A DNA stretch of 64,000 nucleotides from Trissonchulus latispiculum (lineage: Eukaryota > Nematoda > Enoplea > Enoplida > Ironidae), in contig JASAND010021340.1 in assembly GCA_030248195.1 (NCBI GenBank), positions 1 through 64,000 of the forward strand, in the 5' to 3' direction. This document shows positions 34,975 through 46,794 of this stretch, one piece after another. The position numbers were made by a program, and so were the translations under genes. Under the pieces are notes generated by a model. The model had not been told where the DNA came from and did no database searches. It saw only the letters and a program-made list of their open reading frames with translations. Each line of letters starts with the position of its first letter. Positions within the stretch are counted from its first letter, which is position 1.

Positions 34975-35372
34975 ATGGTGTTCCCCCCCAAAATTTTCGA
35001 CCAAATTTATCCCCCCCCCCCAGATTTTTTGACTTACCCTCCCCCAACTTTTGGCTAGCCCCCCCCGAACCCCCCCAACGATTTTTGGAACCAAAAAGTT
35101 AGCTAATTTTGGTCGAAAAATGGTCATTTTTTGAAAAATTTTTCTAAAAATTCGGCCTAAAATCGCTTTAAAACGGTGCAAAGACGCCTAAAACGTTAAC
35201 AAGCCTTATTTTGATGAAAAAAGGGCTAAATTACTGAAAATTTTGCATTTTTTGGCCATTTTTCGAAATTTCTGAGGTCCGAATTCTGGGGGGGGGGAAC
35301 CCCCATCACATTTCGGAGGTCGGCCAAGATTTACCCCCCCCCCCCAGACCCAAAGTTCCAGGGAAACTATGG
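34975..35372. mobile_element. C-run-rich TIR repeat, copy 2 (left end missing)
   Basis: Same interior as copy 1 in the same orientation, ending CCAGGGAAACTATG. The left terminal GCATAGTTTCC is absent. With copy 1 it makes a direct repeat about 1 kb apart. Confidence 0.6.
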
Positions 35373-35990
35373 GTGGGGGTACCGACGGAGGGGGGGCGGG
35401 TCCCAGAAAATTGCCCAAAACCCCCTAACTTTTCGATTTATCTGTCATTTTTGGCCAAATATCTGAGGGGCATAGGTGTAACAGAGATTTTGATTCAAAA
35501 ACTTCGACTTTTAAAATTTTTTGCAAAATTTACCCTGAAAATACTCAATTTTTGGCCGTTTTTCGCTCCTTCTAGGCGCGAGTATCCCCCCCCCCAGTTG
35601 GGGGGGACGTCCCCAAGTTCAGGGAGGGGGTTGAGAAAATGGCTGGGGGGGGGGGGGTTCACAGGAAATTTGTCATTCTGGTGTTCCCTCCTTAACTCAT
35701 CTACGGCAACTCTAAGCCCTCGCCCCTGTCCCCATATTTCAACTCAACAAACAGGGCCGTATGGAAGTGGGGGTGGACTTTGGGGTTCCTCCCTCCCTAT
35801 ATATTTGTCTCTTCCCAGAATTTTTGACTTATTCTCTACTCCCCCACTTTTGTGCATGGGTGCAAGGTGTAAGGATGGGGGTGGAGCGATGGGATGCCCT
35901 CCCGTAAGAATTGCTTAAAATGATATAAAAATGCAATGTCAACAACATATACATATACGTATGTATAGTCACTTAATCTTTGTCTATTTC
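35373..35990. other. G/C-run-rich low-complexity DNA
   Basis: Includes a run of about 13 G at 35646 and C runs near 35586. The frames here are low-complexity and carry no recognisable domain. Confidence 0.4.
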
Positions 35991-37172
35991 AGGCACGTCT
36001 TGATTTGGCTGACTTTATAACATATATGCGGGCTGTGAACATGTTGTGTATATATATATATATATACAGAGTCGAGTCGTGGCCACGTCCGCATATACAC
36101 ATGAAGCAGCTTATTATAAATATATTATTGTTGCTTTGGTATTATTATTTTTGTCATTACTGCCTGTGCAACTAAAATACTGACAGGATCGATTCAAGAA
36201 AATGGGTATGTTGGTGTATTGCATTCATTGTATTTTAGTTCTATAGTCGTTAAATTATGATCTTGTCAATTCGGCAGCCAAGGCTACGTATATGTTACGC
36301 CACATGTTACACATTGCGTCAAATTTTTGCGTGAATATATAGGTAGTGCGCGGCAGCGACTATACACAAACAAACACAAACAAGCAAACAAACCAACACA
36401 TATACATAGGGATACAAACATTTAGTAACATTGCCATACATACCCAAAAGCATGGTACATGATCTCAGGAATTGTTCAGGATGAGCCCAGTCCAATATAT
36501 CCGGATTTACAGCGGATTTAACTCATGCAAAGAAACTTTCTAAAACTGCAACATTTAGAAAATCAGCACAAGTGTGCCGTTGCAGTTGTAGAAAATATCG
36601 CTGCATGATAGGAAATAAAAGGAACCATCAATAATGTTAAACCAGCCCAAATGTACAATAATGACCTGAAACGCGCAAAACAAATAAAACGTATATATAT
36701 ATATATATATATACAATACACTTGCGTATGAGTATATTTATACGTACGTATACAATTTTTTTCCGAAGTCTTTCTATAACATTTTTGTAATTTTGTGAGT
36801 GTTGCCAAACCATAATTTAAAAGATTTTTCTTGCTTGGTAGTTTACTAATATTTTGGATTTTTACTGCCAGCCGGAATAAAAATTTTTAGTGTTTCTGTC
36901 TGGCATTTTTTAGGGTTTTGAAAGTGGTATACATGTATATATAGTAACTTTACGAAGTGAAAAACTTGCAGTAAAATAGTATATACAACGAATGGCGGTA
37001 ATAAAGAGGACAAGTTACAAGGGCAACAAAGATAATGTGCAAAACGGGGGGTCTGGCGGATCCAGGATATTTAAAAGGGGGGCCCGCTGAAAAACTTTGA
37101 AAAAAACTTGATATATGTATATATATACGTTATGAAAGCAAAATAAAATTTGTAAATTCCCGTATATAAGCC

Positions 37173-37223
<51 letters not shown>

Positions 37224-37554
37224 TCATAAAATAAACTAAAGGCGTTGAGTACAATTATATACTTACAAAACAGGAAAGGAAACAAAATAGAAGACACTTA
37301 AAGAGACAGAAGTTCTGTCACAGAACTACGTACGCAATAAAGCAGCACAGAAGTATAAGTGCGCTGGCGAAATTTTTTAAAAATTTGTGAAATTTATTAA
37401 AATATGCTTAATCTTCACTCAAAAGCTGCATATAAACAGCTGAAAAAATTTTCTAGGGGGGCCTGGAATGTCAAAGGAGGGGACCCAAATCGCAAAGGGG
37501 GGGGGGCCGGGCCCCCCTATAGGTGTACCAGGCTACAGTTTACCCCCTGTGAGA
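35991..37554. other. AT-rich intergenic DNA with microsatellites
   Basis: (TA)n runs at 36048-36065 and 36692-36712, a CAAACAAACA-rich stretch at 36365-36395, and a degraded G-run repeat at 37040-37110 and 37450-37530. No gene seen. Confidence 0.5.
37176..37220. repeat. (TA)n microsatellite
   Basis: Uninterrupted TA dinucleotides for about 44 bp. Short frames here encode only alternating Ile-Tyr and are not genes. Confidence 0.95.
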
Positions 37555-37810
37555 CCCCACACGAAGCCCATTTCTAGAAAACAATTAGAAAACAATTATT
37601 TTTTCTGATTGTTTTCTAATTCTTTTCTAATATACAGATATTTTTTCTAATTGTTTTCTAATTTTTTTCTAATTGTTTTCTAATCTAGAAAACAATGAGA
37701 AAGTTTTGAAATTTGTTTTCTAATTATTTTCTAATTGTTTTCTATTTGTTTTCTGTTGTAGAAAACAATTAGAAGATAAATAGTATTTTTCTGATTGTTT
37801 TCTAAAAGCT
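37555..37810. repeat. Minisatellite of TTTTCTAATTG units, inverted partner of 44905-45250
   Basis: Dozens of imperfect 11-bp-type units (GTTTTCTAATT and its inverse AGAAAACAATT). The left flank CACACGAAGCCCATTTCTAG appears inverted at 45232-45251, so the same unit plus flank is present in opposite orientation 7.4 kb away. Confidence 0.8.
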
Positions 37811-38339
37811 GCAAAAAGGCGAAATACACGTTGTAACGTTAGTTTTATGGATTTTTCAACTAAAGCGCAACTGCATAAGTCGAGTCTAAAAATTGTATAA
37901 GAATTCACTGATGACGGCTTTTCAAAAATTGCCCTATGTTTATGTGTCATTAATTTTGACCGAGCCAAATGTCATGACAGTGTACTGTATTATCGAGGAC
38001 ACTACGCCATCCTATGCTGTCAGATTTGGGCAATTTGAATAGTGGGTGGGTTTATTTTCCCCCATTTGGTGTTCCCCCACTACTTTTTGCATTATGCCGG
38101 CCTAACGGAACAACCTAGAGAAGTAAAAATGGGTTTAAAAGAAAGTTCTAAGCACGCCAAGTACGATGATATATATTCTCAGCTAGCCCTTATAACAGAA
38201 AAGTTTTAGCCAAAATCCGAAAATGTGGATTTTCCCCTGGGCTGTACACTTTTCTGAAAATAAGCTTCGCAAAATTTCGAAATTCTTAGGTTATGGAGGT
38301 GTCTTGTCTGGCTTATTCTACGGGGGGGCGTACTATAGC

Positions 38340-38677
38340 CAGTAGCGGCGCCAGGATTTTTTGAAGGGGGGCCGACCCAAAAACTCCGGCGGCCTTTTTT
38401 TGGGAAGTCCAAAATTTTTGGCTCATTTTGGCAAATTTTACCTTCATTTTCCAAAAAATTCTCAAACTTTAGCAAAAAATTTTCGATTTTTAGCAAAAAT
38501 TTTTCAATTTTTAGCAAAAGTTTGCCGATTTGTTAAAAAACTTCTTAAAAACACTCAAATGATGCATACCAACAGCTGCAAAATTTTTCAAGGGTATGGG
38601 CCCGACACCCCGAAGAAAGGGGCCCAAATCGCAAAGGGGGGGCCCGGGGCCCCCGGGCCCCCCTGGCGCCTCCACTG
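38340..38677. mobile_element. hAT-like MITE, 338 bp
   Basis: The ends are CAGTAGCGGCGCCAGG and inverse CCTGGCGCCTCCACTG, typical of hAT/Charlie-type termini. An exact 8-bp TSD ACTATAGC lies at 38332-38339 and 38678-38685. The interior has tandem AAAATTTTT.GATTTTTAGC units (38450-38525) and no coding. Confidence 0.88.
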
Positions 38678-38868
38678 ACTATAGCCACAAATTGTTTCCG
38701 TTGAGTTGGTAAAAAATTTTCCAAAAAATTTGGATCGGTGTTCTCTCCAATGTGGGCTTTCCCCCTGTTTCTCCCTCCCCAACGGTGCATCGGATAGATC
38801 TAATTTCTACTGTGTGCAGAGAGGTATATATATACTTGCCATCAGTGCATACTTATATATATATATGT

Positions 38869-40925
38869 ACAAGAACCAAAAATGCTCCTTCGTCGCATGT
38901 AAAATACATATGAGTACTCTCAGGCAGGTTGTACAAACGCGGAAATTAGTCTGTAAAATGCATATGAGTGGCGTTGAGATTGTAAATTAAGGAAAACAAG
39001 TTGCAACGGCTTAACATATGAGCCTGTCCTACAACGAGGCTCATATTGGCGTATGTCATAACTCATAATATAATTTGTCGATATTTGACCTTCATATAAA
39101 ATGCACGTAAAGCTTTCATTACAAAATTGTCCTTTACACATCTTGTCGCTAAGACATTATACTGTGCATACGCATTATACGGCATGCCACTCTGCGCTCT
39201 GATTCAGAGCCAAGTGGGGAAAGCATTACGTATGTGAGAGTAGTGTGTCATAGTGTTCCGAGAATACAGTAGGTGTACTATAGTGCTTCCGGAAGTAGTA
39301 GGTGCCATGGTGTTTCGGGAAACATCTGCTTGCATGTACAGTTAAACTTGAGGTGTCGCAGTTCACTTCGTTCAGTCCATTTCTTTCAGGCCACAATGTT
39401 AACATATTATAGCAAGCTTAACAAAAAAAATCAAAATTCGGTTTTTTGGCTGGAACTTTCGCAAAACTAAACCAAATCGATTACTTTGAGGACCCATGGA
39501 TAGGTCTTGGGCTAAGCTTTAAAACCACCCCAGTTTCATTGCTCTACGACGTATCAGTAAGCTGCAGTAGACGAAAATGTGTGATTTTTTTGTTAAAGGT
39601 TTAACAAAAAAAATCACCCGTTAACAAAAAAATCAGTGGCGGATCGGATCCCAGAGAGCAGCTAGCAAGTTTTTCTCATCAGTTTTGGATATAGCGCACT
39701 AAATAACGTATTTAGAACCCCAAACCGCTAACCTAGTGCCCCAACTAAGGCAACTGACCCCGCCGAAGTCTTAGTGGTCACTGATGGGCCCCCAACAGCG
39801 TCCAGTATGAAGTCTGGTGGCTTTAAAGTGCCGTTTTAAAGGCTAAAACGTTGTTTTTTCGTGTTTGTGAGTGATTATAACCTATTTCCAGGCATTTTGG
39901 CAGAGAAACTCAGAACTTCTTATGTTGCTTGGGTATGACCCACGGTCACGTGACCCCTGCCGGACCCGTCCGTACCCTCCAGGTACCAACTGGACAGTCC
40001 AAAGTGGCTATAAACATGTCCTAGGGGGTTTTCGAGGGCGCTGAATTCAAATCTGGCATTAGTTTTTAGGTAACTATGGGCTAATACGGACTTCTGGGAT
40101 CACGTTTACCGTCGGACGGTCCAAGCCCGGCTGGTTACCAGGTTGGACTCCCAGAAGTGTCAGGCAACCTCAAAAACAACTTATATAAGGGTTTTCGAGG
40201 TCGCTGAGCTCGATTTTGACGTTAGTTTTGCTCTACCTGCTGTTCTGACTTCGGTAACGAAACATAAAAATGATTTTTTATTTGTTAAAATTTTAACAAA
40301 AAAAATCACCCACCCCAGGACGGCTCAGAGGTCCGACTGGGAACTTCTATATATGTATCGATAGCCCACAGTCAGGACATGTCACATGCACAATATGGGT
40401 TGCCTAGGGTTTTCCCTTAGTAAATAGCAGCCGAAATTCGAACTTCGGTCATGAACGTTTTTGATGTCACTTTTGGGTACCCTCACTTAAAGGTCTGCCC
40501 TGAACGCATGGAGAGAGCCTAGGGGCTCAAACTCACAGGCTGTAATGTCGAGATGTGTGGCTATCATCATGCAAAAAATTGGGTCTCTGCGCCTTTCCTG
40601 TGAGTCAGGGTGGGGTGATTTTTTTTGTTAAAATTTCGAGTGATTTTTTTGTTAAGCTTGCTATATATATATATATATATCTATTCATTCGTTTTTTCTT
40701 TAATATGATGATCTGATGATCTTTATCGAGGCTTCACTGTGCCGCCAATATGAGCCTCGTTGTAGGACAGGCTCATATGTTAAGCCATTGCAACTTGTTT
40801 TCCTTAATTTACAATCTCAACGCCACTCATATGCATTTTACAGACTAGTTTCCGCGTTTGTACAACCTGCCTGAGAGTACTCATATGTATTTTACATGCG
40901 ACGAAGGAGCATTTTTGGTTCTTGT
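38869..40925. mobile_element. TIR element with ACAAGAACCAAAAATGCTCC ends
   Basis: Inverted ends of about 185 bp (38869-39053 and 40742-40925) match almost perfectly. The terminal motif is nearly that of the element at 41016-42058. It contains a second inverted-repeat unit (39408-40665). No transposase frame. Confidence 0.85.
39408..40665. mobile_element. Nested TIR element with TTAACAAAAAAATC motifs
   Basis: The ends are TATAGCAAGCTTAACAAAAA and its inverse ending AAGCTTGCTATA. The motif TTAACAAAAAAATC or its inverse recurs at the ends, near 39580-39635 and near 40285-40310. The rest is non-coding with no similarity that I know. Confidence 0.7.
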
Positions 40926-41015
40926 TTTCCATTCTTTTACATATATATGTATGTGCAAAAAAGAACCAACATAATATATTTCCGAACACCATGCGCAAGC
41001 AGCCACTATATATAT

Positions 41016-42058
41016 ACAAGAATAAAAATGCTCCGATGGAGCATGAAAAATGCAATATGAGTGACACTGGGTTTTAAACAGACAGAGGACTAGGTTTTAA
41101 AACGTTAATAATATGGGAGGGGCAGGTTGTAAATGCCAGGAGGACTAGGTTAAAAGCGCACTAATATGGACCAGCTTCGCTGAACAACCCATATTCGCGG
41201 AAATTGTCCAGGCAAAAATGCTGGCGGCAATCGTTCAATAACAGTTTAACAATTTGTCGGCACGACTTTGCAGCTATTACTATATACGTACATATAGTTG
41301 TGTTCGTAATACTTAACATTACATAATTAATACAACTTACAACACAACTTAATTTAATTAATTTAATTAATGCATATAATCCAACACTTAATACAACATA
41401 TATAAATAAATATATGCAGTAAAAATTGGTGTCACAAATTCCGCTCTGGTAACTCACTATAAAACGCTTGAAGTATATAAAGCATAATATTTCAAAATCA
41501 GCAAGCTCACCTGGAAAGCTGACGAATTTAGAACTTAAGACAATAAAGGTCAAATGCGGAGTGGAGCATGCGTACCCGCGAATATGGGTTGTTCAGCGAA
41601 GCTGGTCCATATTAGTGCGCTTTTAACCTAGTCCTCCTGGCATTTACAACCTGCCCCTCCCATATTATTAACGTTTTAAAACCTAGTCCTCTTGGACATT
41701 CTTTCCCAGGTTTGCCGCTGTCGTCCTGGCCTGGCACGCCAGGTGGAGGGGCGGTCGGAAGAAGCACCGGTAAGGGAGACGTCTCCGGTCCATTCGGGCT
41801 GTCCAACCATCCACCTATATTTCCTCGCGCTTCCAATGGAGGTCTTTCCGCACGAGCTCTGAGTTCAAGATTAGTGAAACGGTCAGCCAGCCTTAGCCCA
41901 AGATACGACGCAAGCTCATTTTCGAAACCTGGATATCGCACGCGTAAGGGCGTGTCCAGCCCAAAGCGTACGACTGCCTGCTAGTCCTCTGTCTGTTTAA
42001 AACCCAGTGTCACTCATATTGCATTTTTCATGCTCCATCGGAGCATTTTTATTCTTGT
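41016..42058. mobile_element. Palindromic TIR element with ACAAGAATAAAAATGCTCC ends
   Basis: Arms 41016-41190 and 41575-42058 are near-perfect inverse copies and share the terminal family of 38869-40925. The right arm is longer only because of an insert at 41693-41981. The end also folds locally (GCTCC-GATGGAGC). Confidence 0.88.
41693..41981 (-). pseudogene. Captured GC-rich coding fragment inside a MITE arm
   Basis: The insert is 289 bp with much higher GC than its host element. It is flanked by an exact 9-bp repeat TAGTCCTCT (41684-41692 and 41982-41990) that occurs once at the same site in the other palindrome arm, so the insertion is certain. The minus strand is open through the whole insert, with protein-like content (YPGFENELASYLGLRLADRF, then Pro/Gly-rich). 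I do not recognise the source gene. No poly(A), no terminal inverted repeats. Confidence 0.6.
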
Positions 42059-42504
42059 CCTATTTCATTTTTAAGGTTCTCAGTAAAACTTAAGCAAGAA
42101 TGTTAAAGCTTTATGAAAGAAACTTTAAAAATTCCCCCAATAATTACGTAACAGTCAACCAAGCCATAGAACAAAGAAGCTTGAAAAGTACAAATTACAA
42201 AGTACAAAGTTCAGAAAAAACCAAACTTCACCGGCTGAAAATGCCCAGATCGTTCAGTTTTTGAGTTCGACTAAAACGGCTTCCCCAAGCGTGACTTACA
42301 CGGAAAAAAAAACAAACGGACCTAACTTGTCCGGAAGCCAAAATTTTCAAAGTTGAAAATTTTGACCAAAACTTTTTCGATGCTTGTTGTACTCGTCGTG
42401 CTGATTCCAACGATACCAAATTTGTCTATTTTGGTTGAGTATTTAGCTGGCACGGTGCTCGAACGGGTCTCTAAGGGCCGCGCTGAGCCTTTTACACCCA
42501 TATT

Positions 42505-42528
42505 ATAGGGGGTCGCTCTCGCGCCCCC

Positions 42529-42592
<64 letters not shown>
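42505..42592. repeat. (TA)n tract beside a G/C hairpin
   Basis: An inverted TTATAGGGGG...CCCCCTATAA pair (about 42504-42534) runs directly into roughly 58 bp of TA dinucleotides. Confidence 0.9.
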
Positions 42593-42594
<2 letters not shown>

Positions 42595-42644
42595 AATAAT
42601 ATATATATATGATAACTATTTTTACTAACTATGTTAGATGCGTA

Positions 42645-43772
42645 GGTAATGTATAGTCAAGCGGGAAAAAAAAACCCACTCGCCAATGCGGGAAAAAAAA
42701 CCCACCCCCAGTGTGGGCTTACCGGTATGAGCTATCTAGGATTTTAATAGCCTATCTTGAAGAGCATCCAAAATAACCCTGGAGGGTGTATTATGGTAGC
42801 TCCCACTGCTTCCCTGAAAATTTTTTGGGACTTTGAAATTTTTGGAAATTTTGGTCCGACCAAGTGCCGAAATTTGGCAAACTTTGCCGGGCCACCCTGA
42901 ACTACTGGAAAGACTTAGACCAAAGCGGATTATATGTACCTGTAGGGCATCTGTTGCGCTTCATGATGATATATGTTACACTGCTCTGACCCCTCCGGTG
43001 CGACCTGGGGGTGACCTGGAGTTGGCGGGAAAAAAAAACCCACGGCGGGAAAAAAAAAACCCACTTTTCAAAATTAAATTTTTTTTCTAACCATTGACCG
43101 GAAAGGTCAAACCAATACATACATTTGTTTAATAGAGCCTATAGATTAAATTGGTATAGGTTTTACCTGGGTTCGTACTGTTATGGGTGGTCCAGGGGGT
43201 CTAAATCGGACACGGTGCCATTTCAAGCCAAAATTTCAATTTTGACCAAAAATGCTTATTTTTGCCTTAAAATGGGTCTAGTTTGGCTCTAAATACAAGA
43301 AAAACACGTTTTCTACACGATAGGATGCTTAAACTGCCGAAAATAAACAATTTTAAAAAATTTCCAAAATTTGCCTATGTTTATGTGTTAAAGATACAAC
43401 ATTTTCAAATGACCATATGACCTCAATTTTAGTACAAAAACTAATATATTTTGATGCAGTTGTACTAAAAACAACCCGCTCTTTCATTTGGAATGGTTAG
43501 AAATGCTCCTGGCAGCTTGCCAAAAATTTTTTGGGGTGGGTTTTTTTTTCCCGCATATGGGTTTTTTTTCCCGCATTGGGTTTTTTTTCCCGCCAGTTTG
43601 GGACAATTTTTCTCGCTAACGGCACACCCTAGAGAGGTGTTCTATAGCTCATAAGAAAGCTTATGACTAGGCCTAGCTACCTGTATAATCAGCATTTCGA
43701 TATGTCAAACCATTAAAAAGTTCTGGCCAAAAATCTGAAAAGTGGGTTTTTTTCCCGCTTGACTATACATTC
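42645..43772. mobile_element. TIR element with GCGGGAAAAAAAACCC motifs
   Basis: The ends are AATGTATAGTCAAGCGGG and its inverse. GCGGGAAA lies at 42661, 42688, 43025 and 43044, and TTTCCCGC at 43547, 43567, 43586 and 43751, so eight copies point inward from both sides. No coding frame and no clear TSD. Confidence 0.75.
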
Positions 43773-44900
43773 CCCGTGGCCTAGCAAACCCTGGCGTCAC
43801 CGTAACTGTTTGTCTACTAACCCTGACTTGATCTTGCCGCTTGCATGCACCAGCATTGTCATGTCAGATGTAGTACATTGTTGTATGTGGACGCGGCGTA
43901 ATGGGCTGGGCAGCCGCGGGGTGAGTCACGTGGATGTAATAAAAAATTTGTTTACTAACACCACGTGATTTGCTCGGGATCCCCCCCAAAAAGAGAAGAA
44001 ATTTCAGTTCCATGACCTATGTGCATAATTATATATAAATTACTGTTCTTTAAAAACCTTTTTCGCGAAAGGTATATACGTAGGGATTTTTGTTAGATTT
44101 GGCGAACTTCGCGGATTTTTCACAAAAAGCTTAACTTTGCTAAAGTTCAGCTCTGCTAACCTCCCATGCATATATATATTGCGTCAATTCAATTTTTTCG
44201 TGAAATGTCTGCGCGAAATTCGCCAACTTTGGCGAAAATCACTTCGCGAAAAGGTATATATAAGTTTTTACAGAGCTATATATATATAACTAAGCTAAAA
44301 CGTGTTCGCAAACAGTCAGTTTTAGCGCCAAATTAGACGATTATGGAACAAAAACTTCCGACGAGGCAGAAAAATTTAAAGCTTTTAAACCCAAAATCCT
44401 TAAAAATTTACTATGGGCTTTTACTCCTGGCTTTTTCCTAGGCAAAAATTTCTGGGGGGAAGTCTGGGGGGTGGTCCCCCCCAGGTCTGGGGGGAGGGTT
44501 CGGATTTCTGGGGGGGGGAAGAAAAATTTTTCAAAAAATGCCTAAAAACAGCTATTTTTTGCTGTTAAGCTAAAAAATTAACTATATTTAACTTAAATTT
44601 AAGTTTAAAATAGCTAAAAAAATGCTTAAAAATGGGTAAAAATCAGGCGAAGCCGGAAAAAGTTTTCAAAATTTACCCTCAAAACCCTATTTTCCCGGGA
44701 ATTTTAGAGTTCTGGGGGGGAGGGCCAAGTCTGGGGGGGAACGAATTTCTGGGGCCCCTCCGTAGGAAAAAGCCAGAAACCCATGGAGAGTAGTGGGACG
44801 AGTTGGGGGCAGCCCACCAAAATGAGGGGGTTTGGATATTGACGACAGTAGGACGAATAAGGAAATCGGATAGGAAAACACCAGAAAATTAATTTGGTGG
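43773..44900. other. Inverted-repeat and G-run-rich non-coding DNA
   Basis: 44055-44260 has inverted TTCGCGAA- and TTGGCGAA-type segments with GGTATATA-like blocks. From 44440 to 44760 G-run DNA resembles 2310-2945. No gene seen. Confidence 0.45.
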
Positions 44901-44904
44901 TGTA

Positions 44905-45250
44905 AGCTTTTCATTTGGAAACCATTAGAAATAATTTAGAAAACATTAGAAATAAATTAGAAAATAATAGAAATCAATTAGAAAACAATTAGAAATATTA
45001 TCACTTTTGCAAGAAAACAATTAGAAATAAATAAGAAAACAATGAGAAATTAATTAGAAATTAATTAGAAAACAATTAGAAAGTGGACACTGGTTTTGCA
45101 GAAAACAATTAGAAAAAATATAGAAAACAATTAGAAAATAATTAGAAATTAATTGGAAAACAATCAGAAAACATTACAGAAATAAATGAGAAAATAATGA
45201 GAAAACAATTGACATATTTTTCTAATTGTTTTCTAGAAATGGGCTTCGTG
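44905..45250. repeat. Minisatellite of AGAAAACAATT units, inverted partner of 37555-37810
   Basis: Imperfect AATTAGAAAACAATTAGAAA units run for about 330 bp and end in TTTTCTAGAAATGGGCTTCG, the inverse of the left flank at 37555. Confidence 0.8.
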
Positions 45251-45264
45251 TGAGCCCCCCCCAA

Positions 45265-46330
45265 GCCTTTTTTCAACCCTCCCCCAAAACTTTTTGGGGG
45301 GGGACGTCCCCCCCCCCCCAACTGGGGGGGGGGGGGTAGTCGCGCCGAAGGCGCGAAAAATGGCCAAAAATTGGGTATTTTTAGGGTAAATTTTGAAAAT
45401 TTTTTCAAAAATGTCGAAATTTGTGGCTTGAACTGTTTATTATTATGAGAAATACACGTTTTTAATTGTATTATGGATCTTATGACTCAATATTGTCCTT
45501 ATTTTGGACTTGGAAACATGTTGGCAATCAAGTTTTTGAGTTTAAAACCACTGTCTAATGATAAAATTACTTCATGGTTGAATGTTTTTTGGCATTAGAA
45601 ACGGCTGAAAATGCGATTTTTGGCATAAAAAATGAAAAATTTTTTTGGGGGAGGGTTGGGGGGGTCCTGGGGGGGGGGGGTCGCCAGAGGGGCCCCCCCC
45701 AGAAAATGTTGGGGGGGAGCCTCCCCCACCCCCAAATCTCGTTACACCTATGGTTCCCGACGGAGTTTGGTGGTACGGGACCCCCCCGAAATTTTCGATT
45801 TTATGCCATTTTCGGGCACTTTTTGGCCAAAAATCTGGGGGAGGGTAGCAAATATCTGAAAAGATGGGGGGGGTTGCCAAAATTTGTCATTTTGGTGGAG
45901 GGTCCCCCCCCCCCCCCCCCCCCTAACACATTTATGCCCCTGGGTGCGGCCTTGCCCAATCGGCCTTCGGCCGACCCCCCCCCTAAGAATTTTAAAACCC
46001 CTACCTGCTTTTTGCAACTTTTTAGCCAAAAATTAGAAACTTTTCAAAAAATGAGCGGAAAATTGCTAAAATTTGCTTAATTACCTTAAAAATCGCTAAA
46101 AATAGCTGAAACTTTTTCAGTTTTTTAACGAACAACCGACTTTTCGCCACCCCCCCCCCGCGAACATTTTTCTTACCCCTCCCCCAAATCGACTTTTTTC
46201 GACCCCTCCTCCCCCTTTTTTGACAGACCCCCTCCCTACTTTTTTTCAAACCCCCACCCTCACTTTTTTCGCCAGCCACACCTATGTATGTCCCCCTCCC
46301 CAAAATTTCTGATTTTGGTGGGGTCCCCGG
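45265..46330. repeat. C/G-run-rich dispersed repeat, inverted partner of 50650-51060
   Basis: 45360-45650 is inverted relative to 50650-50975, sharing AACATGTTGGCAATCAAGTT and AGAAACGGCTGAAA. It includes a C run of over 20 at 45905. The frames are low-complexity and not genes. Confidence 0.6.
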
Positions 46331-46794
46331 CAATTAAGATACATCGTTCTCAGAAATTATTTACTGCATTTCCGAGGTAATTTAATCTTCCTGATTTTTG
46401 CAGACTAAAGTAATTTTTTGGAGACTCCTTTTCAATTTATGAAACCGCTCTTCGTTATAAAGAAATTAGCTAAAATATATGCGCAACCTGGATTTTGCCT
46501 ACTTTTTCGAATGGCAAGCGGCAAGCTAGAACGCAGCGATCGGGGCAACTAAAAAAGGGTCCCTGGATATTTTTGTGTAAAATAAATCTAGTAAGTGGCA
46601 ACCCTATAGCCTGCATAGTAGGACCACAATTGCAGGAAAAAACCTGGTCGTTTTTCTAAAAACTACATTTTTATGATAGCAGCGTGCGGGATAACAGTTA
46701 TATTAAGATATTAAAATGTCATGGATAATCGGCCTTGACGAGACCTTCAAATTGACAGCCTTAGTTGAATTTTAATGCTTGTGTAGCTTTAGAA
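46331..46794. other. Non-coding stretch before LINE ORF1
   Basis: No repeat or frame recognised. It may be the 5' untranslated part of the LINE that follows. Confidence 0.3.

Noticed and set aside
37015..37254. Frame encoding Ile-Tyr repeats
   Set aside because: Translation of a (TA)n microsatellite.
37570..37810. CRISPR-like array
   Set aside because: Short units without unique spacers of constant length, in a eukaryotic context; it is a minisatellite.
45574..46080. 168-codon frame with Gly/Pro runs
   Set aside because: Generated by G and C homopolymers; overlapping frames on both strands look alike.
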